Of a stretch of DNA of 17,153 bases, positions 5,914 to 13,845 are shown one piece after another (position 1 is the stretch's first letter; each line of letters begins with the position of its first letter). The notes below the pieces were generated by a model. That model saw only the letters and a program-made list of their open reading frames with translations, was not told the DNA's origin and made no database searches. Position numbers and translations under genes: made by a program. Origin of the DNA: Candidatus Glassbacteria bacterium RIFCSPLOWO2_12_FULL_58_11 (GTDB lineage Bacteria > Gemmatimonadota > Glassbacteria > GWA2-58-10); the NCBI GenBank assembly GCA_001780825.1, contig MFIX01000229.1:31919-49071 (forward strand). The letters are read 5' to 3'.

Positions 5914-6645
5914 TTACAAGCGGCCGAGGAAAGCCCACATGCGGCGCAGCGCCGGCTGTCCCTCGGCGCGCCAGGAATGGAAAAGCTCGTTGTGGCAGCG
6001 AGTGCAGTAGGCGCTGGTGAAAATATTCCCGGCTTTCACGCCGGAGGCTTCCGCCTGGATGGGCAGCAGACGGCGCAGGTCCGCGTAATATTTTTCCCCG
6101 GCTGGCCGGAGTCCCTCGGCGCTGACCGCGCGGATCAGCCTCTGCGCCACCTCGGGCCCGATCTCGTAGCAGTTGCCGCAGATAGCGGGTCCCAGGTAGA
6201 ACTCGACATTTTCCGCGGAGCAGCCTTTCAGCGCCCTCAGGGCGTTCAGGCTCTCGGTCAGCACCCCGGACTCCACGCCGCGCCAGCCCGCATGGAGCAG
6301 CCCCCATGAGCCGCTGCCGCGCTCGAACAGGAATACCGGCACGCAGTCGGCCACAGTAATCAGCCCCAGGACCCCCGGCAGGCTCCCGATTATCCCATCC
6401 GCTTCCGGAGGATTGCCGCCGGACCAGTGCCCTTCCTCAGCGGATACCACGCGGCTTCCGTGGACCTGGCGCAGGCGCCGGACCGTGCTGAATCCCTTCC
6501 CGTCCGCCAGCTCCCGCACCTGCTCCTCGCTCATCCCCCAGCCGCCGGGAGATTTTACAGTCACGCCCTGGAACAGACCGCTCTCAGCGTCCCAGTTCTC
6601 GAAGCGCAGCCAGCGTCCGGTTTCATTCTCGGTAATCTTCTCCAT
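5914..6645 (-). CDS. pgeF: PgeF/YfiH family multicopper-type laccase-domain protein
   Basis: PgeF (YfiH, formerly polyphenol oxidase, DUF152) is a cytoplasmic zinc enzyme linked to peptidoglycan precursor quality control; relatives also show purine nucleoside phosphorylase activity. The 243-residue length is normal. Family motifs are all present: RQVHG with metal ligand H62, EADGIIGSLPGV, VADCVPVFLF with C101, HAGWRG with H118, GPAICGNCYEIGPEV, and YCTRCHNELFHSWRAEG near the C-terminus. AGGAGG lies 8 bases before the ATG. A separate minus-strand promoter is recognisable upstream. Expressed alone; the short weak hairpin after the stop (CCGGCT/AGCCGG) lacks a T-run. Confidence 0.92.
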   Translation of the reverse strand: MEKITENETGRWLRFENWDAESGLFQGVTVKSPGGWGMSEEQVRELADGKGFSTVRRLRQVHGSRVVSAEEGHWSGGNPPEADGIIGSLPGVLGLITVADCVPVFLFERGSGSWGLLHAGWRGVESGVLTESLNALRALKGCSAENVEFYLGPAICGNCYEIGPEVAQRLIRAVSAEGLRPAGEKYYADLRRLLPIQAEASGVKAGNIFTSAYCTRCHNELFHSWRAEGQPALRRMWAFLGRL

Positions 6646-6677
6646 ACCGGCATCCTCCTGTCACCTTCGGAGCTAAG

Positions 6678-6706
6678 AATTTAGCGCAGTCCAGCCGCAG
6701 TGGCAA
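6678..6706 (-). promoter_or_regulatory. Sigma70-like promoter for pgeF
   Basis: On the minus strand TTGCCA (6701-6706), 17 bases, then TAAATT (6678-6683), the same -10 word as in the radical-SAM promoter. Transcription would start about 25 bases before the pgeF start codon. Confidence 0.5.
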
Positions 6707-6734
6707 AAAAACCCCGGGGGAACCGGCAAAAGCC

Positions 6735-6763
6735 TTGACTCGGGAGAACATTTTCTATTTAAT
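6735..6763 (+). promoter_or_regulatory. Sigma70-like promoter pointing toward the IS and moaCB
   Basis: TTGACT (6735-6740), 17 bases, TTTAAT (6758-6763) on the plus strand. No gene follows before the IS element, so it was probably the promoter of moaCB before insertion, with a leader of over 230 bases. The link to moaCB is inference from order and direction. Confidence 0.45.
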
Positions 6764-7001
6764 CAGGATATAGCAAGGGAGCATTCAAAAGTACTCACTG
6801 GCTGTTTATTGAAATATTTCTATGGCGGCGGCTTATTTCCCAGCCGCTGTAGCGACTGTCTTGAAAATCAAGGCAGTATACAGATAGAAAATAGATCTCT
6901 TTTTAGGATCGCATTAAGGATTAGCAACAGTTTTCGCATACAGGCAGTGAGGGCTAGTTTTTTAGGTTTACCGGCTCGGACAAGTTTTTGATAGAAGGCA
7001 C
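6764..7001 (+). other. Non-coding segment between the promoter and the IS; possible remnant 5' leader
   Basis: About 240 AT-rich bases without a convincing gene. A stem CGGCGGCT/AGCCGCTG (8 pairs, one G-T) around 8 bases lies near 6827-6850. If the promoter at 6735-6763 once drove moaCB, this is the disrupted leader, and a Moco riboswitch would be a reasonable thing to test for. I cannot match the Moco RNA consensus by eye. Confidence 0.3.
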
Positions 7002-8323
7002 CACTACTGTCCGGTTGTTTACTTGTGGAATCCTTATAACTGATTTTAAATTAATAGAATACGGAATAAATTTACTGTAATCGATTTGAAAACAGCTTTA
7101 AATTTGGGCCATTTTAGAATCCAAGTTTTTGGGGGAGTGGCCCATGAATACAGGACGAGCTGTTTTCTCACAGATTATGGACTATTTACCTTTGCCTGAA
7201 TTTCGAAAGTGCGTTAAACGGTACGGAGGCAATTACAAAGTTCAGAAATTTTCCTGTCTCAATCAATTTATATGTATGGCCTTCGCTCAACTGACTTATA
7301 GAGATAGCCTGCGAGATACAGAAACATGTCTCCGAGCGATGCAGCCCAAGCTTTACCATGTAGGGATTCGAGGCAAAGTTGCCAGAAGTACTTTGGCTGA
7401 TGCTAATGAGAAAAGAGACTGGCGTATTTTTGCCGACTTTGCCCATGTACTTATTCGTACTGCCAGAAGCCTGTATTCCGAAGATGATTTTGGTTTACAA
7501 TTAGAGCAAGCAGCATACGTACTCGACTCTACTACTATTGATCTTTGTTTAGCACTTTTCCCATGGGCCAAATTCCGGAAACATAAGGGAGCAATTAAAC
7601 TCCATACCTTATTGGATTTGCGAGGCAACATCCCTTTTTTTATTTGCATTAAAGGGAAACTCCATGATGTAAACATTTTTGACAAACTGGTTCTGGAACC
7701 AGGGGCTTTTTACATAGTGGACCGGGCTTACACAGACTTTTCTCGTTTGTATATCTTTGTAGAAAACATGGCATTCTTCATCATTCGCGCCAAAAGCAAC
7801 CTGGACTACAAACTTCTATCTTATCGTCAAGTTGATAAAACCACAGGGTTGCGATGTGACCAAACCATTAAACTCAAAGGGGAAAAAACTTCAAAACAAT
7901 ATCCGGTTCCTCTGAGGCGCATTAGTTACTACGATACCGAAAATAAAAAAAGGTTAGTGTTTCTTACAAATAATTTCACTCTTCCGGCCTTGACAATTGC
8001 GCAACTTTACAAGTGTCGCTGGAGAGTTGAACTCTTTTTTAAATGGATAAAACAACACCTTCGTATTAAGTCCTTTTTTGGCACTTCAGAAAACGCAGTA
8101 AAAACTCAAATTTGGATCACTATCAGTGTCTACGTCCTGGTCGCTATCTTAAAAAAAGAACTTAAAATTGACCGAAAACTTAGTGAAATATTACAAATTC
8201 TCAGCATTACACTTTTCGAGAAACTCTCTATAATTCAAATACTTACAGATATAAAAATAAATGTCGAGAATGATGACGGCTATAACCAATTGAAATTAAA
8301 CATTTTATAACCGGACAGTAGTG
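7002..8323 (+). mobile_element. IS4-family insertion sequence, 1322 bases
   Basis: Perfect 15-bp terminal inverted repeats: CACTACTGTCCGGTT (7002-7016) and AACCGGACAGTAGTG (8309-8323). One intact transposase ORF fills the element. The DNA is clearly more AT-rich than the flanking genes, which fits transfer from elsewhere. No target-site duplication is visible: the left flank ends in GATAGAAGGCAC and the right begins ATTCAAAATATT. This suggests an old insertion with decayed flanks, or rearrangement between two copies. The right end lies 35 bases before the moaCB start codon. Confidence 0.92.
7144..8310 (+). CDS. IS4-family DDE transposase with DUF4372 N-terminus
   Basis: A 388-residue cut-and-paste transposase. 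The N-terminus (FSQIMDYLP, then CMAFAQLTYRDSLRD) is the DUF4372 region found in one IS4 subgroup; the rest is the DDE_Tnp_1 fold. Catalytic residues: D128 (YVLDSTTIDL), D193 (IVDRAY) and E296 within the IS4 signature Y289-x2-R292-x3-E296-x6-K303. The ORF is intact, so the element may still be active. GGGGGAG lies 6 bases before the ATG at 7144; the reading frame extends a little upstream to a TTG that I do not favour. Confidence 0.93.
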   Translation: MNTGRAVFSQIMDYLPLPEFRKCVKRYGGNYKVQKFSCLNQFICMAFAQLTYRDSLRDTETCLRAMQPKLYHVGIRGKVARSTLADANEKRDWRIFADFAHVLIRTARSLYSEDDFGLQLEQAAYVLDSTTIDLCLALFPWAKFRKHKGAIKLHTLLDLRGNIPFFICIKGKLHDVNIFDKLVLEPGAFYIVDRAYTDFSRLYIFVENMAFFIIRAKSNLDYKLLSYRQVDKTTGLRCDQTIKLKGEKTSKQYPVPLRRISYYDTENKKRLVFLTNNFTLPALTIAQLYKCRWRVELFFKWIKQHLRIKSFFGTSENAVKTQIWITISVYVLVAILKKELKIDRKLSEILQILSITLFEKLSIIQILTDIKINVENDDGYNQLKLNIL

Positions 8324-8358
8324 ATTCAAAATATTAAATAGCAGAAGAAGAACTTTTT

Positions 8359-9294
8359 ATGCTGGACCTCACCCGTCTTCCGGAAAGCCTGCACCGCGCC
8401 GTGGCCTGCGCCGCCGTGACAATGGGACAGGCAAGTGTCGAGCTGGTGCGCCAGGGCCGCGTCCCCAAAGGTGATCCGCTGACCGTGGCCAGGGTCGCCG
8501 CGGTGCAGGCCGCCAAGGACACGGGACGCCTCATTCCGCACTGCCGGACCCCGCTGGTGGAATATGTGGGACTGGATTTCAGCCTGGGCGAGACGGAAAT
8601 CGGGATCCGGGCGGAGGTCAAGGCCGGTGGCAGGGAGGGGGTGGCCACCGCGGCGCTTTGCGCCGCCGCGGTCGCCGCGCTGACCATCTACGACATGCTG
8701 AAAATGGTCGATGAGACCCTCGGGATCGAGGGTCTGCGCCTGCTGGAGGACAGTGAAAGTAACCGGGAGCGTTCCGAGTCATCCGGCCGGGGATTGAGGG
8801 CCGCCGTGCTGGTACTGTCCGATTCCATTTCGCGGGGAGAAAATGAGGACACCTCGGGAAAGGTTATCAGTGCCAGGCTCGCCGGAGCGGGTTTCACGCT
8901 GGCTGACTACCGGGTGATCCCGGATGAGCCCGCGCTTTTGAGAGAAACCCTGGTCCGGTACGCCGACTCCGACCGCCTCGACCTGGTGCTGACCAGCGGC
9001 GGTACCGGCCTCGGGCCCCGCGATTCGACTCCCGAGACTACCCTGGCCCTCCTTCAGCGCGAGGTGCCGGGAATCGAGGAGGCGGCCCGGGCTTTTGGGC
9101 AACGGCGCACCCCGCTGTCGATGCTCTCCCGGGGAGCGGCCGGGTTCCGCGGGCAAACCCTGATTGTCAACCTTCCCGGCTCGGTCAAGGCGGTGACTGA
9201 TTACCTCGATTCGCTGCTCTCCGGCCTGAAAGAGCTTCTGGGGGCCCGAAAATCAGATGGGGAGCTCGATAAGCTGTCCGGGGGGAACGGATGA
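8359..9294 (+). CDS. Bifunctional MoaC-MoaB molybdopterin biosynthesis fusion, MoaC part degenerate
   Basis: In molybdenum cofactor synthesis, MoaC helps convert GTP-derived 3',8-cH2GTP to cPMP, and MoaB/MogA adenylates molybdopterin. Residues 1-132 align with MoaC (PKGD 36-39; IYDMLKMVD 110-118); 147-292 are a MoaB/MogA domain with TSGGTGLGPRDSTPE (212-226), MLSRGAAGFRG (255-265) and LIVNLPGS (268-275). The MoaC half keeps the KGD Lys and the D and K of YDMLK. However, it has Arg63 where CH is expected (E. coli His77) and Ala96/Ala98 in place of the two Glu of GVEMEAL (E. coli Glu112, Glu114). The MoaB half looks intact. Fused MoaCB proteins of about 300 residues are known. The start fits the family, though the AGAAGAAG upstream is a weak ribosome-binding site. 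An IS lies 35 bases upstream. Confidence 0.88.
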   Translation: MLDLTRLPESLHRAVACAAVTMGQASVELVRQGRVPKGDPLTVARVAAVQAAKDTGRLIPHCRTPLVEYVGLDFSLGETEIGIRAEVKAGGREGVATAALCAAAVAALTIYDMLKMVDETLGIEGLRLLEDSESNRERSESSGRGLRAAVLVLSDSISRGENEDTSGKVISARLAGAGFTLADYRVIPDEPALLRETLVRYADSDRLDLVLTSGGTGLGPRDSTPETTLALLQREVPGIEEAARAFGQRRTPLSMLSRGAAGFRGQTLIVNLPGSVKAVTDYLDSLLSGLKELLGARKSDGELDKLSGGNG

Positions 9295-9385
9295 GGCCTC
9301 CAACCGCCTGAAATTATTCCGCCGGAACAACAGAAAATTAATTGGGACAGGCCGTTTTTTGGGTGAAAAAAATGTAAAAAGAATG

Positions 9386-9415
9386 TTGGATTTTTGAACA
9401 ATAAATTAGTACATT
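9386..9415 (+). promoter_or_regulatory. Possible promoter for the hybrid histidine kinase
   Basis: TTGGAT (9386-9391), 18 bases, TACATT (9410-9415) in an AT-rich part of the 273-base gap after moaCB. It is a moderate match only. A 20-codon frame (9509-9571) follows and ends in TGA overlapping the kinase ATG, but it lacks a good ribosome-binding site. Confidence 0.3.
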
Positions 9416-9567
9416 TAAAGAAAATTGCGAAAAGCGTTCCTTTATTCTGACTGATCGCACTCCCGAGAAATCAAGATAGACGCCATTCCCCGTTTTTCCG
9501 GAATATATATGTCGCGTTACCGCCTCCGGCGTTCCCCGCCAAAAACCTTGAAAGGCCTTAATACAAG

Positions 9568-12111
9568 ATGAGCGACAGCCGAAAAATATTGCTCTATTCG
9601 GTTCTGGCCGGTGCGGGTACCTGGCTGATCGATGCCCTGGCGACCTGGATTTTTTTCGACAGCGGGCGGTCATTGCCGGACTTGCTGTTCTTCAACGTGC
9701 CGGAGCACGACATTTACATGCGGCTCTACGTATTTCTCATCATTCTCCTGTTCGGGGTAATTTCGGCCTCGATGCTGCGGAAAAGCCGCCGTGCCGAGGC
9801 GGAGCTGAAAAAGAAGGAGAACCTGCTTTCGAATATCATCGACCAGAGCCCATTTTCGACCTGGATTGCCAATGCCCATGGGACCAATATCAGGCAGAAC
9901 AGGGCCTACCGGGAGCTGATGGGCATCGAGGATGATTCGCAGACCGTCGGGAAATACAATCTGCTCGAGGACAACCTGTTCCAGGAGCACGGCTACCTTG
10001 AAAAACTGGAAAAAGTCTTTCTCCAGGGTCTCCCCGCCACATTTATCGCCGACTACGACCTGGGTCTGGTGGAGCATGTCGAGGTGCCGAAAGGCCGCCG
10101 CAAGCTGCTTAAAACCACCATTTTCCCGATCAAGGATGAGGAGGGAAGGGTAATCAATGCGGTAGTCCAGCATGAGGATATCACCGAGAAAAAGAAAGTC
10201 GAGGATGCGATCCGGGAGAGCGAGGAACGGTTCCGGACGATCTTCGATATCTCGCGCGACCTGCTGGCGATAATCGATGAGAGCGGCAGGGTGCAGTGGG
10301 CCAACCTCGCCTGGTGCGACACTTTCGGTTATAAGCCGGACAGCCCGGTGGACTGGTTCGACAAGCTGCATCCGGAGCACCTGGACCGTTTTGTGGATTA
10401 TTGGGAGACCATGCTGGTCGGCGCGGCGGAGATAACCAACCAGGAGTTCCGTTACCACACCAAATCCGGCAAATACATCTATCTGGAAACCACGGTAAGA
10501 AGGATCGAGATCGGCCAGTGGGTCCTGTTGTATTTCGATGGCCACGATGTCACCGCCCGGAAGCGGGTCGAGAAAAAGCTGGCCGAGGAAAAGGAGCGCC
10601 TGGCTATCACCCTGCGCTCGATCGGTGATGGGGTAATCGCCACCAATGAGAGCGGAGAGGTGATTTTAATCAACCGGGCTGCCGAGCGATTGACCGGCTG
10701 GAGCCAGGAGGAGGCTGTCGGCAGACCGCTCCCGGAGCTGTTCAAGATTTTCGAGGAGGCGAGCGGCGCGCCGCTGGAATACACGGCCGACTGGCTGATG
10801 AACCGCAACCCTGAAAATGAGACTTTCCGCGACATAATCCTGCAGGCGCGCAGCGGCGAGGAGCGGCTGGTCGTTCCCGGCGCGGCTCCGATCAATGACC
10901 GCAATGGCAGGGTGATCGGGCTGGTGCTGGTTTTCAGCGATGTGACCGAGAAAAGGCGCGCCGAAAAAGAACTGCAGCGGGCCGACAAACTGGAGTCGCT
11001 GGGCAGCCTGGCCGGCGGGATCGCCCATGATTTCAATAACGTGCTGACCGCTATCCTGGGCAATATCGAGCTGGCCGGGATTTACGCCACCGGACATGAA
11101 AATGTCGTCGAATCGCTGGAGCGGGCGAAAGAGGCCAGCCTGACCGCCAAGGAGCTTACCGGCCGTCTGCTCACCTTTTCCAAGGGCGGCGCTCCGCTTA
11201 AACGGAAAATGGCGGTCTCCGGCCTGATCCGTCAGGCGGTGTCGCTGGCCCTGAGCGGCTCCAATGTGAAAAGCGAGCTGGAGCTCGACAATGATCTCTG
11301 GCCCGTGGAGGTGGATTCGGACCAGTTGACCCAGGCGCTCAACAACATCATTATCAATTCCGTGCAGGCCATGCCCGAGGGCGGCGAAATCCGCTTGCGG
11401 GCCGAGAACCTCCCGGAACTTGAGGTTAGTTCAGACCAGCAGAGCCGCGGCTCGGCGATCCGGATAACCCTCTCGGACAATGGTCCGGGGATCCCCAGGG
11501 CCCATCTGCCAAAAATCTTCGATCCCTTTTTTACCACCAAGGAACGGGGCAGCGGCCTGGGTCTGGCCGTGGTGTACTCAGTCGTCCGCCGTCATGGCGG
11601 CCGGATAAGTGTCAGCTCCGAAGTGGGCAAGGGCACATCTTTTGAGATCGCTCTGCCGGCTTTCCCCGAGGAAAAACGCGAGAGCGGGAGCTTTCACAGT
11701 GCGGCGCAGCCCCTGCAAGGATTGCGGATACTGCTGATGGATGATGAAATGATCGTCCGGAATATCGCGGTCAGGATGCTCGAGTACCTGGGACACGAGG
11801 TCGTGACCGCCGAGGACGGGACCGAGGCGATCGAGAAATATAAGCGGGAAACCTCCGGCGGCAGGCCCTACGATCTGGCGATCCTCGATCTCACCGTACC
11901 CGGCGGAATGGGAGGCCGGGAGACCATAAAAGAGCTGAAACAGTTCGACCCCGCGGTAAAAGCCATTGTAACCTCGGGCTATTCCGGCGACCCGGTGCTT
12001 TCGGACTACAGGAAATTCGGCTTTTCGGGCTCCCTGGTCAAGCCCTATATCATGGAGGAAGTCCGGGAGGTGCTGAACAGTGTTTTCAGCGCCCGCGAAA
12101 GGACGGGATGA
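9568..12111 (+). CDS. Membrane-bound hybrid sensor histidine kinase with three PAS domains and a receiver
   Basis: An 847-residue two-component sensor. Two membrane spans (about 7-29 and 49-70) flank a short external loop of about 20 residues, so sensing is probably through the cytoplasmic PAS domains at about 86-205, 218-330 and 341-460. Each ends in a D[IV]T-x-[KR] linker (DITEKKK, DVTARKR, DVTEKRR). HisKA: GGIAHDFNN with phospho-acceptor H487. HATPase: N box LNNIIINSVQAMPEGG (591-606), DNGPGI (637-642), FDPFFTTK, GSGLGLAV (661-668). Receiver: acidic pair D725/D726, phospho-acceptor D774 in ILDLTVPGG, K825 in LVKPY. All key residues are present. The partner response regulator is not in this window. 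The ribosome-binding site is weak (AAAGG 12 bases upstream). The signal is unknown. Confidence 0.93.
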   Translation: MSDSRKILLYSVLAGAGTWLIDALATWIFFDSGRSLPDLLFFNVPEHDIYMRLYVFLIILLFGVISASMLRKSRRAEAELKKKENLLSNIIDQSPFSTWIANAHGTNIRQNRAYRELMGIEDDSQTVGKYNLLEDNLFQEHGYLEKLEKVFLQGLPATFIADYDLGLVEHVEVPKGRRKLLKTTIFPIKDEEGRVINAVVQHEDITEKKKVEDAIRESEERFRTIFDISRDLLAIIDESGRVQWANLAWCDTFGYKPDSPVDWFDKLHPEHLDRFVDYWETMLVGAAEITNQEFRYHTKSGKYIYLETTVRRIEIGQWVLLYFDGHDVTARKRVEKKLAEEKERLAITLRSIGDGVIATNESGEVILINRAAERLTGWSQEEAVGRPLPELFKIFEEASGAPLEYTADWLMNRNPENETFRDIILQARSGEERLVVPGAAPINDRNGRVIGLVLVFSDVTEKRRAEKELQRADKLESLGSLAGGIAHDFNNVLTAILGNIELAGIYATGHENVVESLERAKEASLTAKELTGRLLTFSKGGAPLKRKMAVSGLIRQAVSLALSGSNVKSELELDNDLWPVEVDSDQLTQALNNIIINSVQAMPEGGEIRLRAENLPELEVSSDQQSRGSAIRITLSDNGPGIPRAHLPKIFDPFFTTKERGSGLGLAVVYSVVRRHGGRISVSSEVGKGTSFEIALPAFPEEKRESGSFHSAAQPLQGLRILLMDDEMIVRNIAVRMLEYLGHEVVTAEDGTEAIEKYKRETSGGRPYDLAILDLTVPGGMGGRETIKELKQFDPAVKAIVTSGYSGDPVLSDYRKFGFSGSLVKPYIMEEVREVLNSVFSARERTG

Positions 12112-12601
12112 GGAGTAGAGTTTCGCATACCCGATCAAATCTGATCCGAAAGATTCCGGCATTTTTAAATTCATGTTGAAAAATTGATTAAATCATGGAT
12201 ACCCGGTTACGGTCGAACATTGGTTTCTCCCCAAAATATGTATCAATAATATATGCAATAGCTAGCGTAGGGGCGCACCCGCGTGTGCGCCCAGGCGGAC
12301 ACATGGGTGCGCCCCTACGGCCCGAGAGCCAAAGGCAAAATATGAATATTTCAACACACGCCTTTAAATGAACCCCAATAGGATCAGCGCCCAAAATCCT
12401 GGATTAAAATCCCCCCTCCTATTAATTGATTTTATCCGCGGATCTTCTTCAAAGGAGATTTTCGGCCGCTCCTCCTTGCCCGGCGGCGGGAAAGGACTTA
12501 AATATGAGAGTGGTATTTAAAGTCAATTTGACATGCTATTCGTTTAACAGAGCAAATATCCGGCCGGGCCTGTTCCGGGCCGAGTTAAGGAGGCGGTCAA
12601 G
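12112..12601. other. 490-base intergenic region with a repeat and a weak promoter
   Basis: No gene is supported on either strand. It contains the palindromic repeat at 12266-12319. A TTGACA at 12528-12533 sits about 70 bases before the PhyH-like start, but no good -10 follows at 16-18 bases. The remainder is AT-rich and unassigned. Confidence 0.5.
12266..12319. repeat. GTAGGGGCG palindromic repeat, copy A
   Basis: CGTAGGGGCGCACCC (12266-12280) and GGGTGCGCCCCTACG (12305-12319) form a perfect 15-bp inverted repeat. The 24 bases between them are themselves nearly palindromic (TGTGCGCC-CA-GGCGGACA). The tips GTAGGGGCG/CGCCCCTAC are shared with repeats at 15251-15278 and 16537-16565. All three copies are intergenic. 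Confidence 0.85.
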
Positions 12602-13501
12602 ATGAGCGGCGCGGTTTCGATGGTTGATTACAAGAAGATCGAGGGAATGGCGGGCCGGCTCTTCCCGAAAGCCCCAAAGGAAAGCGAGCAGAAAGCTTAC
12701 GAGCTTAGCCGCCGGCAGATAGATTTTTTCAAGCAAAACGGTTATCTCACCCCGCATAAAATTCTTTCAGCGGCGCAGGTGGAGCTGATGCGGGAGGGGC
12801 TATCGCGGATGATCGAGGAGGACTACCCGCGCCAGCGGGAGCTGATCGGCCTGGACACCAAGGCGGGCTTGAGCAAGGGCCAGCACATGATCTATTTCCA
12901 GGGCGCCTGGCTGGTCGAGGAGGCCTTCCACGATATCCTCTACCATCCGTCAGTCACCGTGCCGGTCAGTCAGCTATTGGACAGCCCGCGGGTCCGGTTC
13001 CTTCACGACCAGCTTTTTTTCAAGCCCGCCCGTCACGGCGGCGTGGTGGCCTGGCACCAGGACTATTCCTACTGGACCCGGACCGTGCCCTGCGGCCACC
13101 TGACCTGCTTCCTGGCCCTGGATGACACTACGCTGGAGAACGGCTGCATGCATGTCATTCCAGGCTCGCACCTCTGGGACCTCCTGCCCACCACCCAGCT
13201 CGTGGGCGGGGAGGACGCCATGGAGCGGATCAAGTCCGTGCTCACCCCCTAGCAGCTGAGCCAGTTCAAGCCGGAGCCGATCAGGCTCAAGGCGGGAGAG
13301 TGCTCATTCCACCATCCGCTGACTCTCCACGGCTCCTACTCCAACCGCTCGGACCATCCGCGAAGGGCACTGGTGCTAAACTACATGAAAGCGGATACCC
13401 GCTCGGACAGCGATCAGCCGATCATGCCGGGCAGCCCGCCGATCCCCCGGGGCGAGGTGATCGAGGGCGAGTATTTTCCGCTGGTCCTGGCGCGTAATTA
13501 G
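12602..13501 (+). pseudogene. Phytanoyl-CoA dioxygenase (PhyH) family gene interrupted by an in-frame TAG
   Basis: PhyH proteins are Fe(II)/2-oxoglutarate oxygenases of the cupin fold. The full reading frame is 299 residues if codon 217 (TAG, 13250-13252) is passed. Before it: H152 and D154 of the iron motif in AWHQDYSYW, then DDTTLENGCMHVIPGSH (174-190). After it, in the same frame and with clear homology: FHHPLTLHGSYSNRSDHPRRA, giving the distal iron ligand His243 and the 2-oxoglutarate-binding Arg (254 or 255). The gene ends naturally with a second TAG. The sequence around the stop reads TP-TAG-QLSQF, so a single C-to-T change of a CAG (Gln) codon explains it. The 216-residue product would lack two essential residues. 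AAGGAGG lies 7 bases before ATG. Nonsense mutation is likeliest; sequencing error or amber readthrough are alternatives. Confidence 0.85.
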
Positions 13502-13575
13502 CGCCAGGTATTCTCAGCGCGGATAGATTATCAGAGTCTGGCATTGAGCTTGTTGACCGGCGCAAATATTTCTTC

Positions 13576-13617
13576 AAGGCCGGGTAGATGATTGAGTATC
13601 GGCGCCCGGCCTTTTTT
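13576..13617 (+). terminator. Rho-independent terminator after the PhyH-like gene
   Basis: AAGGCCGGG (13576-13584) pairs with CCCGGCCTT (13605-13613) around 20 bases, followed by a run of six T (13612-13617). It lies 75 bases after the final stop of the PhyH gene. That the gene keeps its terminator fits recent or only apparent inactivation. Confidence 0.75.
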
Positions 13618-13754
13618 CTGCACGAGATCAGCTGCTTCTCGCCCTGTCGTATTGCTATAAGAAGGCTCTCCGGGTTCGCTCCGGACTTGCCTAAATCTCT
13701 TTTCCATTTTATTTTAACTGCTCCTTTCTCATAGTCTTAAGCAGAATTGTTTCC

Positions 13755-13774
13755 GGCGGTTGAAATTGACCGCC
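13755..13774. promoter_or_regulatory. GGCGGT-N8-ACCGCC dyad upstream of the sugar kinase
   Basis: A perfect 6-bp inverted repeat around 8 bases, beginning about 90 bases before the kinase start, in the stretch between the upstream terminator and the kinase. It could be an operator for a sugar-responsive regulator. The call rests on position and symmetry only. Confidence 0.3.
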
Positions 13775-13845
13775 TCCGCGGTAACCAATCAGTCAGGAAC
13801 GGCCAGCGAATTATCATTATCCAAAGTTTAAGGAGGAATGGAGAG

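Noticed and set aside
9509..9571. A 20-codon ORF ending in TGA overlapping the histidine kinase ATG
   Set aside because: The ATGA overlap is suggestive of coupling, but there is no ribosome-binding site before its ATG and the Arg/Pro-rich product looks random.
12188..12394. Minus-strand ORF through palindromic repeat copy A
   Set aside because: It is created by the GC-rich repeat, with no ribosome-binding site and no family.
13531..13707. A 58-codon minus-strand ORF (MEKRFRQVRS...KLNARL) with AAGGAG upstream
   Set aside because: The Shine-Dalgarno is about 14 bases away, third positions lack the GC bias of neighbours, and the ORF runs antisense through a good plus-strand terminator. No family is recognised.
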